DNA of 64,000 nt from assembly GCA_021777105.1 (NCBI GenBank), contig JAIQZQ010000043.1, positions 58,017 through 122,016 of the forward strand, in the 5' to 3' direction. Numbering within the stretch: position 1 is the first letter of the stretch; the number at the start of each line of letters is the position of its first letter. Under the pieces are notes generated by a model. The model did no database searches. It was not told the origin of the DNA and was given only the letters and a program-made list of their open reading frames with translations. Position numbers and translations under genes: made by a program. Source of the stretch: Candidatus Anammoxibacter sp. (GTDB lineage: Bacteria > Planctomycetota > Brocadiia > Brocadiales > Anammoxibacteraceae). Below are positions 1 to 8,170 of the stretch, in pieces.

Positions 1-1
1 G

Positions 2-295
2 GAGTCGGTCGGAACGGTTGATTTTGGCGAGCTTGACGCTATTAAGGAGACCAGGTATTTTAAGAAAAAAGCTTTCCCCTTTGCTATGTTGGGCATAATG
101 TTTGCAATTGCAGTCACTGCTCTGGGCGGGGCCGTGCATACCGGGCTGATCTCGACGCATATTCATGCTGCCGTGGCATTTTGCGCTTTGGGTATCAACA
201 TCTTCTCAACAATAAACGCCGGCAAATGTTTTGAAAGAAATAAGGTTTTGATTATGAAAGTGATTGAATCAGAGCCGGTGGAAGCTGTTTCGTAA
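2..295 (+). CDS. C-terminal part of a membrane protein (5' end outside window)
   Basis: The reading frame is open from base 2 and ends with TAA at 293-295. The ATG at 86 lies inside the frame, so this is most likely the tail of a longer gene that begins before the window. The visible 97 residues hold a short charged stretch and then two hydrophobic segments, roughly AFPFAMLGIMFAIAVTALGG and AAVAFCALGINIFSTI, joined by a short His-rich loop (HTGLISTHIH). The protein ends in a short charged cytoplasmic-looking tail. I do not recognise the family. The His residues between the helices could bind a metal or heme, but nothing shows this directly. Confidence 0.6.
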   Translation, partial: ESVGTVDFGELDAIKETRYFKKKAFPFAMLGIMFAIAVTALGGAVHTGLISTHIHAAVAFCALGINIFSTINAGKCFERNKVLIMKVIESEPVEAVS

Positions 296-360
296 ATATT
301 TGTAAACGGCGCTTCAGCAAAAAGATTTAGCGAAATTTAAAATAAACGAATACATTGAGA

Positions 361-386
361 GTCCCCCCTCTTTAGAAAAAGGGGAG
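361..386. repeat. Small C/G-rich inverted repeat upstream of the YkgJ gene
   Basis: A run of C bases followed by TCTTT is mirrored by AAAAAGGGG a few bases later. It resembles the core of the hairpin repeat found at 10221-10258 and 22352-22389 (CCCCTCTAAAAAGAGGGG). It sits about 20 bases before the start of the next gene and may be a decayed copy of that repeat or the terminator of the upstream gene. Confidence 0.35.
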
Positions 387-407
387 TAATAAAGATAGGA
401 ATTTAAA

Positions 408-851
408 ATGGAAACAATGGAATTAATGGAAACTATTACGCGAACAAATAAGAGAGTATGGTATAGCAAAGGGTTGAGGTTTGAATGCAACCAGTGCGGC
501 AAATGCTGCAGGGGGGAGCCCGGAGTTGTGTGGGTGGACCCCGGCGATATAATTGATATGGCCGGAGAGGTTAAAATGCAGGTGGGCAAATTCAGTGAAA
601 AATATGTCAGAAAGATTTCAACCCGTTATAGCCTGAGAGAACTCGCTAACGGCGATTGCGTTATGTACAAGGACGGCTGCCGCGTTTATTCCACCAGGCC
701 GGTTCAATGCCTGACTTTCCCGTTTTGGTCCGACAGTCTTAAATCTAAAGAGAGCTGGGAGGCCTTAAAAGATGAATGCCCCGGCATAGATGTGGGCAGG
801 CTTTACTCTGCGGCTGAAATACGGAAAATATTAAAAGCAAGCGGGGAGTAA
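408..851 (+). CDS. YkgJ-type cysteine-cluster protein
   Basis: The 147-residue protein has an N-terminal [13 protein letters not shown] cluster (CxxCxxCC) and further cysteines in [19 protein letters not shown] and DECPGID. This is the pattern of the YkgJ / CxxCxxCC family, small soluble proteins thought to hold zinc or an iron-sulfur cluster; their function is not established. The start at 408 has AGGA about eight bases upstream; inner ATG codons at residues 4 and 8 are alternatives. The gene is followed directly by a heptamer repeat and a strong terminator, so it is probably the end of a transcript. The family call is firm; the role is unknown. Confidence 0.8.
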   Translation: METMELMETITRTNKRVWYSKGLRFECNQCGKCCRGEPGVVWVDPGDIIDMAGEVKMQVGKFSEKYVRKISTRYSLRELANGDCVMYKDGCRVYSTRPVQCLTFPFWSDSLKSKESWEALKDECPGIDVGRLYSAAEIRKILKASGE

Positions 852-852
852 A

Positions 853-949
853 CTGGATGCTGGATGCTGGATGCTGGATGCTGGATGCTGGATGCTGGAT
901 GCTGGATGCTGGATGCTGGATGCTGGATGCTGGATGCTGGATGCTGGAT
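853..949. repeat. Perfect heptanucleotide tandem repeat (CTGGATG, 13.9 copies)
   Basis: Ninety-seven bases consist of 13 perfect CTGGATG units plus six bases of another, with no mismatch. It starts two bases after the stop codon of the YkgJ gene and runs straight into the terminator at 950. The open frame through it (LDAGCWM repeated) is a by-product of the 7x3 periodicity. The perfection suggests recent expansion by slippage. A degenerate heptamer array is present at 63667-63785. Confidence 0.97.
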
Positions 950-972
950 AAAAGCGCTTTGCGCTTTTTTTT
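950..972 (+). terminator. Rho-independent terminator
   Basis: AAAAGCGC (950-957), a TTT loop, then GCGCTTTT (961-968) form an eight-pair stem followed by T residues to 972. It lies immediately after the heptamer array and would end the YkgJ transcript. Confidence 0.85.
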
Positions 973-1096
973 AACTTCTAAATTCGTTATTCAGTGTTCG
1001 ATATTCGCTTTTTTTTTACACATCTCTCTATATTGCTTTTGCTTTGTACGATTGGTTTGGATTATGATTATGATATTTTGAAAGGAGTGTGGATTT

Positions 1097-1903
1097 TTGG
1101 CAAAATTAAAAGTTAACGATTTCAATCTTGCTTACACCCTTGAGTGCGGACAGATTTTCAGGATCAACAAAGTAGGCGACTGGCATTTTGTAAACTCCCG
1201 CGATAAATTGATCAAGTTGCGGCAAAAGGGCGACACCCTTGAGTATTATGGGGCGACCAAACCATTTATAACCAAATTTCTATCCCTTGATGTCCCTTTA
1301 AAAAAGATTTGCGACGAGGTTAACAAAGACGAATTTATGAGCAATGCCATAAAAGCGTACAAAGGGATGCGCCTGATCCGGCAGGATCCATGGGAGTGCC
1401 TGATATCGTTCATTTTCTCCGCCGCGTCAAACATACCAAGGATAAAGTCGTGCATGGACGGCGTTGCATGCCAGTTCGGCAAACAGGTGGCGTTTGACGA
1501 ATTTTCAAGTTACACATTTCCCAAATGCGGGGAGATTAACGATATGGATAAGTTGAACCTTGTCAAACCCGGGTTCAGAGGCAAATATGTTTATGAGGCT
1601 GACAAACGCGTAAATGAGAAACATCTCAACTCGTTGCGCAACCTCCCTTATGAAGAGGCCAAAAAAGCCCTCAAAGAGATAAAAGGCGTCGCCGACAAGG
1701 TGGCGGACTGTGTGCTCCTCTTCTCCCTCGACTTTATGGAAGCATTTCCGGTCGATACATGGATAAAAAAGATCATGCAGGAGCTATATTTCGACAACAA
1801 AGAGGTGTCAAACAAAGAGATCAGAAAATTCGCCGACTCATATTTCGGCCAATACGCAGGGTATGCGCAACAGTATCTTTTTATGTATGCGAGGAATCGG
1901 TAA
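1097..1903 (+). CDS. ogg: 8-oxoguanine DNA glycosylase (OGG1-type, HhH-GPD)
   Basis: The 268-residue protein matches the OGG1 layout: an N-terminal domain with LECGQIFRI (residues 15-23), the core motif RQDPWECLISFIFSAASNIP (95-114), KPGFRGKYV, and the helix-hairpin-helix with EIKGVADKVADCVLLF. Lys201 in DKVADC is the expected catalytic lysine, and Asp220 in AFPVDTW is the expected aspartate of the GPD loop. It should excise 8-oxoguanine opposite C and cleave the strand by beta-elimination. The start is TTG at 1097, chosen because AAAGGAG lies at 1081-1087 with a nine-base gap. The gene stands alone, downstream of a terminator. Family confidence is high. Confidence 0.92.
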   Translation: MAKLKVNDFNLAYTLECGQIFRINKVGDWHFVNSRDKLIKLRQKGDTLEYYGATKPFITKFLSLDVPLKKICDEVNKDEFMSNAIKAYKGMRLIRQDPWECLISFIFSAASNIPRIKSCMDGVACQFGKQVAFDEFSSYTFPKCGEINDMDKLNLVKPGFRGKYVYEADKRVNEKHLNSLRNLPYEEAKKALKEIKGVADKVADCVLLFSLDFMEAFPVDTWIKKIMQELYFDNKEVSNKEIRKFADSYFGQYAGYAQQYLFMYARNR

Positions 1904-2389
1904 CTGGATGCAGGAGGTCAGATGACGGATGAATATAGTTGATTCTGGAATACAAAAATAGTTGATTTTTACCAAAACCATAATCCTCTTTAATCACTGA
2001 TTTTCCGGTTTTTAACTATGCATCGCCACTTTCTCTTCATTTTGAATAATTATTTTTGGATTTGCGCTTTTAGCTGGAACGGGCAAGCCTTTTTCTTTTA
2101 CCTAAATTGTGCGATTCTTGGATGATAAAGCTCTCTGACTTCTTTAAATAATGACAATTACGAAGAATTAAACATTCACCCAATAAGTGAAAACTAATTA
2201 CAACCGTGTCGTTTCGAACACTTCGTGGCTACTCAGCATAAACTCCGAGAGAAATCTTATAAAACTCACGGGTTTAAAGATTTTTCCTGATAGTCGAAAT
2301 GACAAATCACGTTACAGAATCTCTCAATTTAGATTTTAATAAATTGATATATTCTATCATTCCCCACCTTAAAATGATTTGTTGCGCAA
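1904..2389. other. Non-coding stretch with two partial repeat copies
   Basis: No convincing gene. CCTAAATTGTGCGATTCTT at 2101-2119 and, inverted, GAATCTCTCAATTTAG at 2317-2332 match the edge of the R1 repeat described at 14669, 26533 and 13373. They could be remains of one or two R1 copies without the GC-rich hairpin core. Confidence 0.5.
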
Positions 2390-2596
2390 TTATTGCTTTG
2401 ATAAATCCAACTTGGCGGTTTTATAATCATTCATTTCACTACTATTTGAATTATCTTTAATAGTTAAGTTTACAAGACGGCTTTTATGTTGTTTTTCACA
2501 TTGTCTTATTTCTTCACATAAAGAGTGAAGGTTGTTGTCAAATTCTTTTACAATCTGATCCCGGATTTTTCTAACATCAGTTATAATTTCGTCCAT
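2390..2596 (-). CDS. Small partner protein of the PIN toxin (putative antitoxin)
   Basis: Read from the ATG at 2596, the protein has 68 residues and begins MDEIITDVRKIRDQIVKEF, a pattern I associate with small helical proteins encoded beside PIN-domain toxins. A longer version from 2665 is open, but GGGAG lies just upstream of 2596, and the ATG overlaps the end of the PIN gene by 20 bases, which suggests translational coupling. The remainder is charged and probably helical, with no recognisable DNA-binding motif. Its role as antitoxin is inferred from the pairing. The gene order is toxin first, then partner, the reverse of most type II systems. Confidence 0.7.
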   Translation of the reverse strand: MDEIITDVRKIRDQIVKEFDNNLHSLCEEIRQCEKQHKSRLVNLTIKDNSNSSEMNDYKTAKLDLSKQ

Positions 2597-3074
2597 CTTT
2601 ATCTCCCATAAGTTCTTGTGGCGTACAAATCTCAGGGCATTTATAGCCTTCAAGTTTGCAAACATTTCGGATTAAGGGTTTTGTCTCTGCATTGTCGATA
2701 TGAGTACAATTCCATGTTAAAAGGTAATCAATTCCATGGACAGCCGCTATTGCAATATGAATTGCGTCTGCGTTTGCAGCTTTGGGCACAGAATGTTTTT
2801 CTACTAAACTTAGCGCAAGGGCCTCCACAGCTCCAGTAATAGTAAGAAGAGGGACAGACTCCAAGCGGCTAATCCGTCTTTTGGCCGCATCAGGATTGCC
2901 GCGCTTTGCTTCTAACAAAACAAGTTCAGATGTATATAAATCAAAATCATGTCTGCGCGCCTCCCACCAATCTATTGTTAGCCTCTGCCAGGCTGCGGCA
3001 ACAATCTGCCGGCTTGGACGCGCTGTAAGATAACTAACAATTGAATTTTCAATATATACTGTTTGTTTATTCAT
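2577..3074 (-). CDS. PIN-domain toxin (VapC-like ribonuclease)
   Basis: The 165-residue protein opens with QTVYIENSIVSYLTARPSR, the usual start of this PIN subgroup, and carries TSELVLLEAKRGNP, ADAIHIAIAAVHGIDYLLTWN and a C-terminal ICTPQEL. Acidic residues in YIEN, SELVLLE, ADAIH and the region after LTWN would bind the metal ions that PIN nucleases use to cut RNA. Glu8 takes the place of the first aspartate found in classical VapC. The gene overlaps its partner by 20 bases and the pair is on the minus strand away from neighbours. The function as a toxin is inferred from family and gene pairing. Confidence 0.85.
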   Translation of the reverse strand: MNKQTVYIENSIVSYLTARPSRQIVAAAWQRLTIDWWEARRHDFDLYTSELVLLEAKRGNPDAAKRRISRLESVPLLTITGAVEALALSLVEKHSVPKAANADAIHIAIAAVHGIDYLLTWNCTHIDNAETKPLIRNVCKLEGYKCPEICTPQELMGDKDGRNYN

Positions 3075-3582
3075 GTAGGAATTTCATTATATCAACTGCA
3101 TTTATCTCTAGGCGGAACAATGAGATTAAGCTCCGCAAGATTTACAATACCTCTGGAATTAAAAGACTATAAATTTACACTACAATTATTATAGTTTATG
3201 GACTTTATCAAATCACCTATCTTTTGTCAAACTGTGAATTCATGATTTGAATGTTGCCTGTAAATCAATTTTTCGGGAAGCTGTGTTTTTTGAATTGCGC
3301 GTTAACGACGCAACGACTGTATAGACATGATGTACGATAAAAGAATCCTCTGTAAAAACAACTTTTTGTGGCGAACACTTATGTTCAAGCTCTAAAGTAT
3401 TTATGCCGTTTCTTCTGAAATATTTCTCTATCCTCTTCCGCTAATTAACGTTTCAGTCTCTAAATTTATTAAAAAGATGCGGCATTTTTTTTATATGCTT
3501 GTTTTAGTAAAATATTCTTTAATTAAGAGAAGAGTTATTATAGAATCAAACCAGTTTTTTATGTTTTGGTTTTAAAAAAATT
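3075..3582. other. AT-rich non-coding stretch
   Basis: It separates the diverging PIN gene and the membrane-protein gene. I see no gene longer than about 25 codons, no tRNA and no strong hairpin. It must hold both promoters, but no clear -35/-10 pair stands out. Confidence 0.4.
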
Positions 3583-3960
3583 ATGAAAGAATATTATTTT
3601 CTGAAATTTGTGCAAGTTGTGATATTGATTAATACTTTTGCTCTTGGGTTTGGTTTTATACAGGCTATAAAGGGCAGGGTAAGTTTGCACAAAAAAATAC
3701 AGGGTATCGCATTAATAGTTACTTTTGTTGGAGTGGTTGGGCTGGTTATAACTGTTCTTATGGGGTGGGATTACGCTCATATTACAACGCCTGCGCGTAT
3801 GGCTGTTCACCGCTGTTTTTCAACGCCTTTATTTATATTATTGATAGCAGCCGCAATTACAGGCATTAAAGGAAAACGCAGTGTTCACCTGCCGGTCATC
3901 TATGCGGTAATACCATTCTGGTTTGGAGCTTTAATTACAGGCTGGTGGTTTTTCTTCTAA
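3583..3960 (+). CDS. Four-helix membrane protein, DUF420-like
   Basis: The 125-residue protein is strongly hydrophobic with four likely membrane helices: about residues 8-28, 40-60, 81-97 and 103-124. His residues sit between helices (SLHKKIQGIA, DYAHITTPARMAVHRCF, SVHLPVIYAV), which recalls DUF420/YozB-type and cytochrome-b-like small membrane proteins. The conserved-looking MAVHRCFSTPLF could hold a heme ligand. No clear ribosome binding site precedes the ATG. The gene stands alone between a non-coding stretch and the converging MBL gene. The DUF420 link is a resemblance, not a firm call. Confidence 0.55.
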   Translation: MKEYYFLKFVQVVILINTFALGFGFIQAIKGRVSLHKKIQGIALIVTFVGVVGLVITVLMGWDYAHITTPARMAVHRCFSTPLFILLIAAAITGIKGKRSVHLPVIYAVIPFWFGALITGWWFFF

Positions 3961-4018
3961 ATTCCAGCTCTAAATCAATCATTGCAGATTTTAACTTATT
4001 ATTTGTCCGGATTATGAC

Positions 4019-4657
4019 TCACGGCAAGTTATGTTTGCGTTTGTATTCCAGCCAGTTTGACTTGAGGTTGCAAAACCTGGCAAAATCATTTAATCTTACG
4101 CAAAACGGATTTGTTTCCCTCTCATTCTTTATTGTTGACGTCTCTTTCAGGCCGTAGTTGTGTCCCGGCCATACGGAAATGTCGCCGTCAAGTTTCATCA
4201 GTTTTTTAAGGCTTTCAAACTCTGTTTTTGCGTCCGCGTTTGTGTATGTGCCGCCGATCCTGCCAACAAACAGGGTGTCGCCGGTTATTAAATGACCTTG
4301 AATCAGCGCGCACATGGAATCTTCAGTATGCCCTGGAGTGTGGATAAATTGCATGGTTAGTTTGCCTAAAGGAAGGGTGTCGCCGTCGTTTACTATAATC
4401 TCGCCTGAATACGAATTTGCGTGGCTCACAAGTTTTGCGTTTGAGACCTGTTTAACCCTTGTGTTGCCCCCTGTGTGGTCGTAATGATCATGAGTGTTGA
4501 CTACATAAACAATATTAAAACCGTTTGCTTTGGCGTCGTCAATTGCCGGCGCGGGATCAGGCGACGGGTCAAACAGCGCGCACTCTTTCGTCTCATCATC
4601 GGCGGCGATATAGCCGAAATTCTTGCCCCCGCCGCATTTAAGTTGTTTGAAATACAT
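4019..4657 (-). CDS. Metallo-beta-lactamase fold hydrolase, glyoxalase II-like
   Basis: From the ATG at 4657 the protein has 212 residues. It carries the metal-binding THDHYDHTGG, then HTPGHTEDS, GDTLFVGRIGG and VWPGHNYG, which together give the HxHxDH, His, Asp and His ligands of the MBL fold. The layout matches hydroxyacylglutathione hydrolase and persulfide-dioxygenase relatives; which substrate it uses cannot be read from the sequence. The start at 4657 was preferred to 4690 because GGGAG lies about ten bases upstream and the protein then begins MYFKQLKCGGGKNFGY, as in relatives. No operon partner is present. Confidence 0.82.
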   Translation of the reverse strand: MYFKQLKCGGGKNFGYIAADDETKECALFDPSPDPAPAIDDAKANGFNIVYVVNTHDHYDHTGGNTRVKQVSNAKLVSHANSYSGEIIVNDGDTLPLGKLTMQFIHTPGHTEDSMCALIQGHLITGDTLFVGRIGGTYTNADAKTEFESLKKLMKLDGDISVWPGHNYGLKETSTIKNERETNPFCVRLNDFARFCNLKSNWLEYKRKHNLP

Positions 4658-5007
4658 GATAAAATCTCCCGGCCCGGGCAAGCCGGGCAAGTAAAAAATA
4701 AAAAGCTAAAAGTTTAAGCTGTATTTAAAAAAATATTTGCAAAATGCAATTTGTAATTTTTTCGCCTGAAACCGACTTGCAAAACCTGAGAATATGCTTA
4801 AACAGTAACATTATAGCCGGTTTATACCTTATCAACAACGCAAAAGTAAAGCGCGGGAGGCTCTCCGGGCTCTGGAGCAAAACGCGGGGCGCGGGGCGCA
4901 AAGAGCAACAAGCAAAAGGGTTGGAGGCAGAGAAAGAAGATGTAGCTCCATGGGTTGAGAATAAAAACCATGGATGGTCAATAGATTTCGCATAATGAAA
5001 ATTAGGT
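4658..5007. other. Non-coding stretch between MBL gene and nadE
   Basis: A frame open at 4744-4995 has odd composition and no ribosome binding site and is not accepted as a gene. The GC-rich patch near 4857-4900 (GCGGGGCGCGGGGCGC) stands out against the AT-rich surroundings but forms no clear structure. Confidence 0.4.
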
Positions 5008-5036
5008 TTGATTTATCTATTTTGTGCGATTATATT
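5008..5036 (+). promoter_or_regulatory. Probable sigma-70 promoter of nadE
   Basis: TTGATT (5008-5013) and TATATT (5031-5036) are separated by 17 bases, close to consensus. Transcription would begin about 65 bases before the nadE start at 5107. Confidence 0.55.
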
Positions 5037-5106
5037 ACACGCTTTAATGATAGCGCGAAACCAAGTTAACCGTTTTTACTTTTTAGACTTTTATAAATCC
5101 AAATAA

Positions 5107-6771
5107 ATGAAAATAGCCCTTGCCCAAATAAACCCGACTATAGGCGCGTTTGATTTAAATATAAGAAAGATGCGGCAATATATTGACCGCGCAAAAGAGG
5201 CGGGCATCCATTTAGTCGTTTTTCCTGAAATGTCGATTACGGGGTATCCGCCAAGAGATCTGCTGGACAGGCCCGGGTTTGTAGCCGATAATCTTAAGGC
5301 CTTGGATGAAATTAAATCGTATGTCACTGATATGGCGGCGATTGTGGGTTTTGTTGACGTAAACACCGTTAAAAAGGGCAAACATCTTTATAATGCGGCT
5401 GCGTTTATAAAAGACGGGCATATCAGGTCGAAACAATACAAATCGTTGCTGCCGTCATACGATGTGTTTGACGAGCGCCGTTATTTTGAACCCGCGCAAA
5501 CAATTGAGCTGCTGGATTACCGGCGTTTAAAGTTCGGCATATCTATTTGCGAAGATATCTGGACGCCGGAGGACGTCCTGCCAAGGCCGATTTATCATGC
5601 CGACCCGGTTGACGACATGATAAAGCTCGGAGCTCAATTTATTGTAAATATATCGGCGTCTCCGTTTAACGAAGGCAAGATTAACGTCAGGCGCAACCTT
5701 GTGGCAAATCAAGCCAAGAAATACAATATGCCGTTTTTATATGTTAATCAGGTTGGCGGCAATGACGATCTTGTTTTTGACGGCAACAGCATTGTGTGCG
5801 AAGCTAACGGCTCAATCGTTGCGCTAGGGGCAGATTTTGAAGAAGACATGGTCACTGTTGAAATTAAAAATGACAAATGCTTTCCCCTGGGCAAAAGCGT
5901 TACAACCGTAAACAGATACGAGAACAGCAATATAGAGAACATTTATAAGGCGTTAACATTGGGTGTAAAGGATTACGCCGGTAAATGCGGATTTAAGAAA
6001 GCGATAATTGGGCTAAGCGGCGGCATTGATTCGGCGGTTGTGGCTGCCGTTGCGGCCAACGCTCTGGGAAAGGGCAACGTTGTGGGCGTTGCGATGTCTT
6101 CAAAATATTCATCTGAAGAGAGTGTGACGGACGCGCGCGATCTGGCTGAAAACCTTGGAATAGAGTTCAAAGAGATGCCTATTGTTAAAATCCACGAAGT
6201 TTACACAAAAATGTTTAAAAAGGAGTTTAAAGGGCTTCCTGAAAACGAAGCCGAGGAAAACTTGCAGGCAAGGATGCGGGGAAATATTATTATGGCCCTC
6301 TCAAACAAGTTTGGATACCTCGTTCTTGCCACGGGAAACAAATCGGAACTCTCGGTCGGCTATTGCACGCTTTACGGCGACATGTGCGGCGGCCTTGCGG
6401 TAATATCCGATGTGCCTAAGATGATGGTGTACGATCTGGCAAAACATATTAATGCCGAAAAGGAGATAATACCGTTAAATACTATAGAGAAACCGCCTTC
6501 AGCCGAATTGCGACCGGATCAGAAAGATCAGGACTCATTGCCGCCATATCTTGTTCTGGACGGCATACTTAAAGCGCATATTGAAGAGGCAAAGACTCTG
6601 GATGAAATTGTTGAAATGGGCTATGAAAGAGAGATGGCGCGCTGTATTATAAAGATGGTTGACAAAAACGAATATAAAAGGAAGCAGGCCGCCCCGGGCC
6701 TAAGGGTTACTTCAAAGGCGTTTGGCGCGGGACGGCGAATGCCGACCGCGCAGTTGTATTCCGAGCTATAA
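5107..6771 (+). CDS. nadE: Glutamine-dependent NAD+ synthetase
   Basis: The 554-residue protein joins an N-terminal nitrilase-type glutaminase with a C-terminal NAD synthetase. The glutaminase triad is visible: Glu41 in VVFPEMSITGYPP, Lys112 in SKQYKSLLPSYDVFDERRYF and Cys148 in GISICEDIW. The synthetase has the PP-loop SGGIDS at 304-309 and the later LSVGYCTLYGDMCGG and PSAELRPDQKDQDSLPPY motifs. It converts deamido-NAD to NAD using ammonia channelled from glutamine. The length is normal for the two-domain form. It is transcribed alone, from the promoter at 5008, and is followed by a hairpin that includes its stop codon. Confidence 0.95.
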   Translation: MKIALAQINPTIGAFDLNIRKMRQYIDRAKEAGIHLVVFPEMSITGYPPRDLLDRPGFVADNLKALDEIKSYVTDMAAIVGFVDVNTVKKGKHLYNAAAFIKDGHIRSKQYKSLLPSYDVFDERRYFEPAQTIELLDYRRLKFGISICEDIWTPEDVLPRPIYHADPVDDMIKLGAQFIVNISASPFNEGKINVRRNLVANQAKKYNMPFLYVNQVGGNDDLVFDGNSIVCEANGSIVALGADFEEDMVTVEIKNDKCFPLGKSVTTVNRYENSNIENIYKALTLGVKDYAGKCGFKKAIIGLSGGIDSAVVAAVAANALGKGNVVGVAMSSKYSSEESVTDARDLAENLGIEFKEMPIVKIHEVYTKMFKKEFKGLPENEAEENLQARMRGNIIMALSNKFGYLVLATGNKSELSVGYCTLYGDMCGGLAVISDVPKMMVYDLAKHINAEKEIIPLNTIEKPPSAELRPDQKDQDSLPPYLVLDGILKAHIEEAKTLDEIVEMGYEREMARCIIKMVDKNEYKRKQAAPGLRVTSKAFGAGRRMPTAQLYSEL

Positions 6772-6790
6772 CGAAAGTCGTTATTAGCTC
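6763..6790. terminator. Stem-loop at the end of nadE
   Basis: GAGCTA-TAACGA, loop AAG, TCGTTA-T-TAGCTC form a 12-pair stem with one bulged T. It contains the nadE stop codon and lies between nadE and the converging tRNA gene. There is no T run, so it may be a processing or transcript-end structure rather than a classical terminator. Confidence 0.5.
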
Positions 6791-6802
6791 GAAATTAATA
6801 TT

Positions 6803-6879
6803 TGGTAGCGGCGCAGGGATTCGAACCCCGGACCTACGGCTTATGAGTCCGTCGCTCTAACCGACTGAGCTACACCGCC
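6803..6879 (-). tRNA. tRNA-Met (CAU)
   Basis: On the minus strand the 77 bases fold as a tRNA: acceptor GGCGGTG pairs with CGCCGCT, D arm GCTC...GAGC, anticodon loop CTCATAA, T arm CGGGG-TTCGAAT-CCCTG, and an encoded CCA end (6805-6803). The first acceptor pair is G-U, and the last anticodon-stem pair is A31-G39, a mismatch. It lacks the three G-C pairs and the 1-72 mismatch of an initiator, so it is an elongator Met; a lysidine-modified tRNA-Ile cannot be excluded. Confidence 0.93.
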
Positions 6880-7068
6880 AAGAATAATTAAGGTATAAAT
6901 TCATATGTGATATGAAAAAAAGACCGCAAAAGAAGCGTTTTTTTATCTATAAATATAAAAACTCTAAGAACATGCGGAATCTCACTCTCCGCGCATAAAT
7001 AATAGCGGAGGCTTTTTATACCAAATTAACAACATTCAACACAAGAAAAAAATCGTTTTTAACCCGGT

Positions 7069-7830
7069 TTAGTTTGTGGCGCCTTTCCTGTATTCATGCG
7101 AAAATCCGCTGTCGTACAATTTTGAGCGCTCAAATGCCTTCAGCAACACGCGGCCCACTATGATCATGGCGGTCTTCTTAATATCATGCTCCTTAACTTT
7201 ATCCGCGATATTGTTTAATGCGCCGAACACAATGCTCTCTTCCCCCTCCCATGAGGCTTTGTAGACCACCGCGGCAGGGCAATCTTCACCATAGCTCACA
7301 ATCAAATCTTTTGCCACATTTTCGATCTGTTGCACGCTTAAAAATATGCAAAGCGTTGATTGCGATTGCGCCAGCAGTTTTAAATCCTCTTTTTCAGGCA
7401 CGGGCGTCCGGCCCTGAGCGCGGGTTATTATCACCGTTTGGGAAATGCCGGGCAACGTCAACTCCTGCTTTAGCGCGGCGGCGGCGGCGGTAAACGAACT
7501 CACGCCCGGTATTATTTCATACTGAATGCCCAAAGCGTCAAGCAGTTGCATCTGCTCCTGTATTGCTCCGTAGATAGCCGGGTCGCCGGTGTGTATCCGC
7601 GCCACATTCTCATTTAAATCGCTAGCCTCTTTAATAACGTCTATCACATCATCCAGCGTCATTGACGCGGAATTAAATATCCTGGCGTCCTGCCTTGCGT
7701 ATTGCAATATCGCCTTGTTAACAAGAGAACCAGTGTAAATGCAGCAGGGAGAATCCTCAATCGCTTTTTTCCCCTTTATTGTCAAAAGTTCAGGGTCTCC
7801 TGGGCCCGCCCCTACAAAATAAACCTTCAA
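7069..7830 (-). CDS. cobM: Precorrin-4 / cobalt-precorrin-4 C11-methyltransferase
   Basis: The 253-residue protein starts KVYFVGAGPGDPELLTIKGKKAI, the SAM-binding loop of tetrapyrrole methylases, and continues with CIYTGSLVN, RIHTGDPAIYGAIQEQM, YEIIPGVSSFTAAAAAL, ELTLPGISQTVIITRAQGRTPVP and TLCIFLSV, the run typical of CobM/CbiF. It adds the C11 methyl group in cobalamin ring synthesis. It starts with TTG at 7830, with GGAG ten bases upstream; no in-frame ATG is close. It is the only corrinoid gene in the window, so the rest of the pathway must be elsewhere. No cobalamin riboswitch is visible upstream. Confidence 0.93.
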   Translation of the reverse strand: MKVYFVGAGPGDPELLTIKGKKAIEDSPCCIYTGSLVNKAILQYARQDARIFNSASMTLDDVIDVIKEASDLNENVARIHTGDPAIYGAIQEQMQLLDALGIQYEIIPGVSSFTAAAAALKQELTLPGISQTVIITRAQGRTPVPEKEDLKLLAQSQSTLCIFLSVQQIENVAKDLIVSYGEDCPAAVVYKASWEGEESIVFGALNNIADKVKEHDIKKTAMIIVGRVLLKAFERSKLYDSGFSHEYRKGATN

Positions 7831-8170
7831 TTCAATACATCTCCATAAAACGCAATGCCTTGATTGCTTTTAATTAATTTCAAATAAATTTTGTTAAACG
7901 AGTTCCAAGTATACCTTTATGTCTGCTTAAATTACATAGAAAAATATATCTAAAAAAACTTGCTAACAAGAACATAAAGTGTTAGTATTTAATTTTTCAA
8001 TTTTAACCGCGCGCAATTTGCGCGGAACCTCTATCAACTCTCCTTTTTACACGCATTTCAGATTGACTTCAATTTATGTCATTAATTTGCGAATATAGCG
8101 TTTTATAGAGCGCGAAGAGTGGATAGTTTTTATCTTATAAAGCTATTTATTAAATTTAATTATTACTTTT
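7831..8170. other. Non-coding divergent region between cobM and hslV
   Basis: It should hold promoters for both directions. The only structure I see is CGCGCA-ATT-TGCGCG near 8007-8022, a perfect six-pair inverted repeat that could be an operator or a small hairpin. No ribosome binding site is obvious before hslV. Confidence 0.4.

Noticed and set aside
853..949. CRISPR array
   Set aside because: The unit is seven bases with no spacers; no cas genes are present anywhere in the window.
857..1081. Open frame with LDAGCWM repeats
   Set aside because: It is produced by the heptamer array and runs through the terminator; no ribosome binding site.
4744..4995. Possible 83-residue protein between the MBL gene and nadE
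   Set aside because: No ribosome binding site, unusual composition, and it lies just before the nadE promoter.
6960..7010. Hairpin CTCCGC/GCGGAG followed by T residues
   Set aside because: It points in the plus direction, where no transcript is expected, since both neighbours are on the minus strand.
7831..8170. Cobalamin riboswitch before cobM
   Set aside because: No B12-box-like conserved core was seen in either orientation.
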